From the NCBI GenBank assembly GCA_001916055.1, contig MNRR01000047.1, forward strand, positions 6,976 to 20,391: DNA of 13,416 nucleotides, given 5' to 3'. This DNA is from Clostridium sp. 28_12. Its GTDB lineage: Bacteria; Bacillota; Clostridia; TANB77; CAG-508. The notes beneath the pieces are model-generated. The model ran no database searches. It was not told where the DNA came from and saw nothing but the letters and a program-made list of their open reading frames with translations. A program made the translations under genes and the position numbers. Positions 12,957 through 13,416 of the stretch are shown here, piece after piece (the first letter of the stretch is position 1; each line of letters starts with the position of its first letter).

Positions 12957-13416
12957 CTATATTTTTAATACTTGTCCTGGATAAATTTTATTAGGATTTG
13001 CAATACCATTTTTCTTTGCTATTTCCTGGTATGTCGTTCCAAATTTACTTGCAATTCCAGACAAAGTATCCCCAGATTTTACAATATATGTTTTAGATGA
13101 ATTAACACCAGATTTTTGATTTACTATTGTTTGTATTACATCATAATCATACCCTGCTGCTTGTAGTTTTTTCTTTCTTTCAGATCCATTATCCCATTTA
13201 CCAGCTAATACTTCATTTGCAATTTCCTCATTTGATTTTTTTGAAGAAATGCCAGACAATTCATTAACTCTGGCTTGTACTACATCATAGTTATAACCTT
13301 CAGCAACTAATCTATTTTTTCTATCTTCGCCATTTCCCCATTTGCCTGCAATAACTTCTTTTGCGACTTCATCTACGGATTTTAAATTTGGTTTTGAGTT
13401 TGTCGAATTACCACTT
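12957..13416 (-). CDS. Cell-wall hydrolase C-terminal part: two CW_7 repeats and LysM (partial)
   Basis: The minus-strand frame is open from the window edge to TAG at 12957, giving 152 visible residues. Two CW_7 (Cpl-7-type) repeats lie at about 14-52 (EVIAGKWGNGEDRKNRL...GYNYDVVQ) and 61-99 (EVLAGKWDNGSERKKKL...GYDYDVIQ). A Ser/Asn linker leads to a LysM domain at 109-152 (YIVKSGDTLSGIASKFGTTY, closing IYPGQVLKI). Both modules bind peptidoglycan. The arrangement is typical of phage endolysins or related autolysins, whose catalytic domain (muramidase or amidase) would lie right of the window. A TTG at 13259 is only an internal codon, not the start. The gene is convergent with the MutS-like gene. 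Its presence supports a prophage-type element. Confidence 0.85.
   Translation of the reverse strand, partial: SGNSTNSKPNLKSVDEVAKEVIAGKWGNGEDRKNRLVAEGYNYDVVQARVNELSGISSKKSNEEIANEVLAGKWDNGSERKKKLQAAGYDYDVIQTIVNQKSGVNSSKTYIVKSGDTLSGIASKFGTTYQEIAKKNGIANPNKIYPGQVLKI

Noticed and set aside
1..13416. CRISPR array, tRNA, rRNA or insertion-sequence transposase
   Set aside because: I looked on both strands and found no regularly spaced repeats, no cloverleaf or rRNA-like stretches and no transposase frame.

Overview
The window is very AT-rich, with strong Shine-Dalgarno (SD) sequences, compact operons and a gerA-type germination gene pair. This points to a low-GC, spore-forming Firmicute of the class Clostridia. 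The housekeeping order plsX-acpP-rnc-radical SAM fits that group. I cannot name a species from sequence alone.

Left part (1-3450). A divergent promoter pair drives the 5' end of addB (minus strand, cut by the window edge) and a small HD-domain protein (plus). After a hairpin come gerAB and gerAC, a spore-germinant-receptor permease and its C subunit. No gerAA is present. gerAC has no well-placed canonical start codon and no lipobox cysteine. A hairpin at 3418-3450 closes this unit and the convergent yitT.

Middle part (3451-9922, all minus strand). In transcription order: plsX; acpP, with its own promoter and terminator; then rnc, an Elp3-like radical SAM protein, a membrane-anchored PstS-like binding protein and a membrane-anchored DUF3298-like protein, which form one tight operon. 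YitT follows behind a hairpin that reaches into its ribosome binding site. plsX and acpP belong to phospholipid and fatty-acid synthesis, and rnc to RNA processing. The two membrane-anchored proteins add an envelope function of unknown role.

Right chromosomal part (10011-11605). A 445-residue charged, coiled-coil-rich protein of unknown function has its own promoter and terminator. Just upstream of it lie only the last 12 codons, the stop codon and the terminator of an EF-Tu gene (tuf). The rest of tuf is absent.

Rightmost part (about 11606-13416). The isolated tuf tail looks like the displaced 3' end left by an element that integrated into tuf. To its right are accessory genes: two small minus-strand ORFs (47 and 53 codons), a divergent 66-residue Cro/CI-type regulator, a 133-residue protein resembling MutS domain I joined to a MutS-like C-terminal tail without the ATPase, and the C-terminal part of a cell-wall hydrolase with two CW_7 repeats and a LysM domain. 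This looks like the end of a prophage or related integrative element. Its recombinase and the intact tuf should lie beyond the right edge. The tuf-tail junction and the reduced MutS-like protein are the most unusual items in the window.
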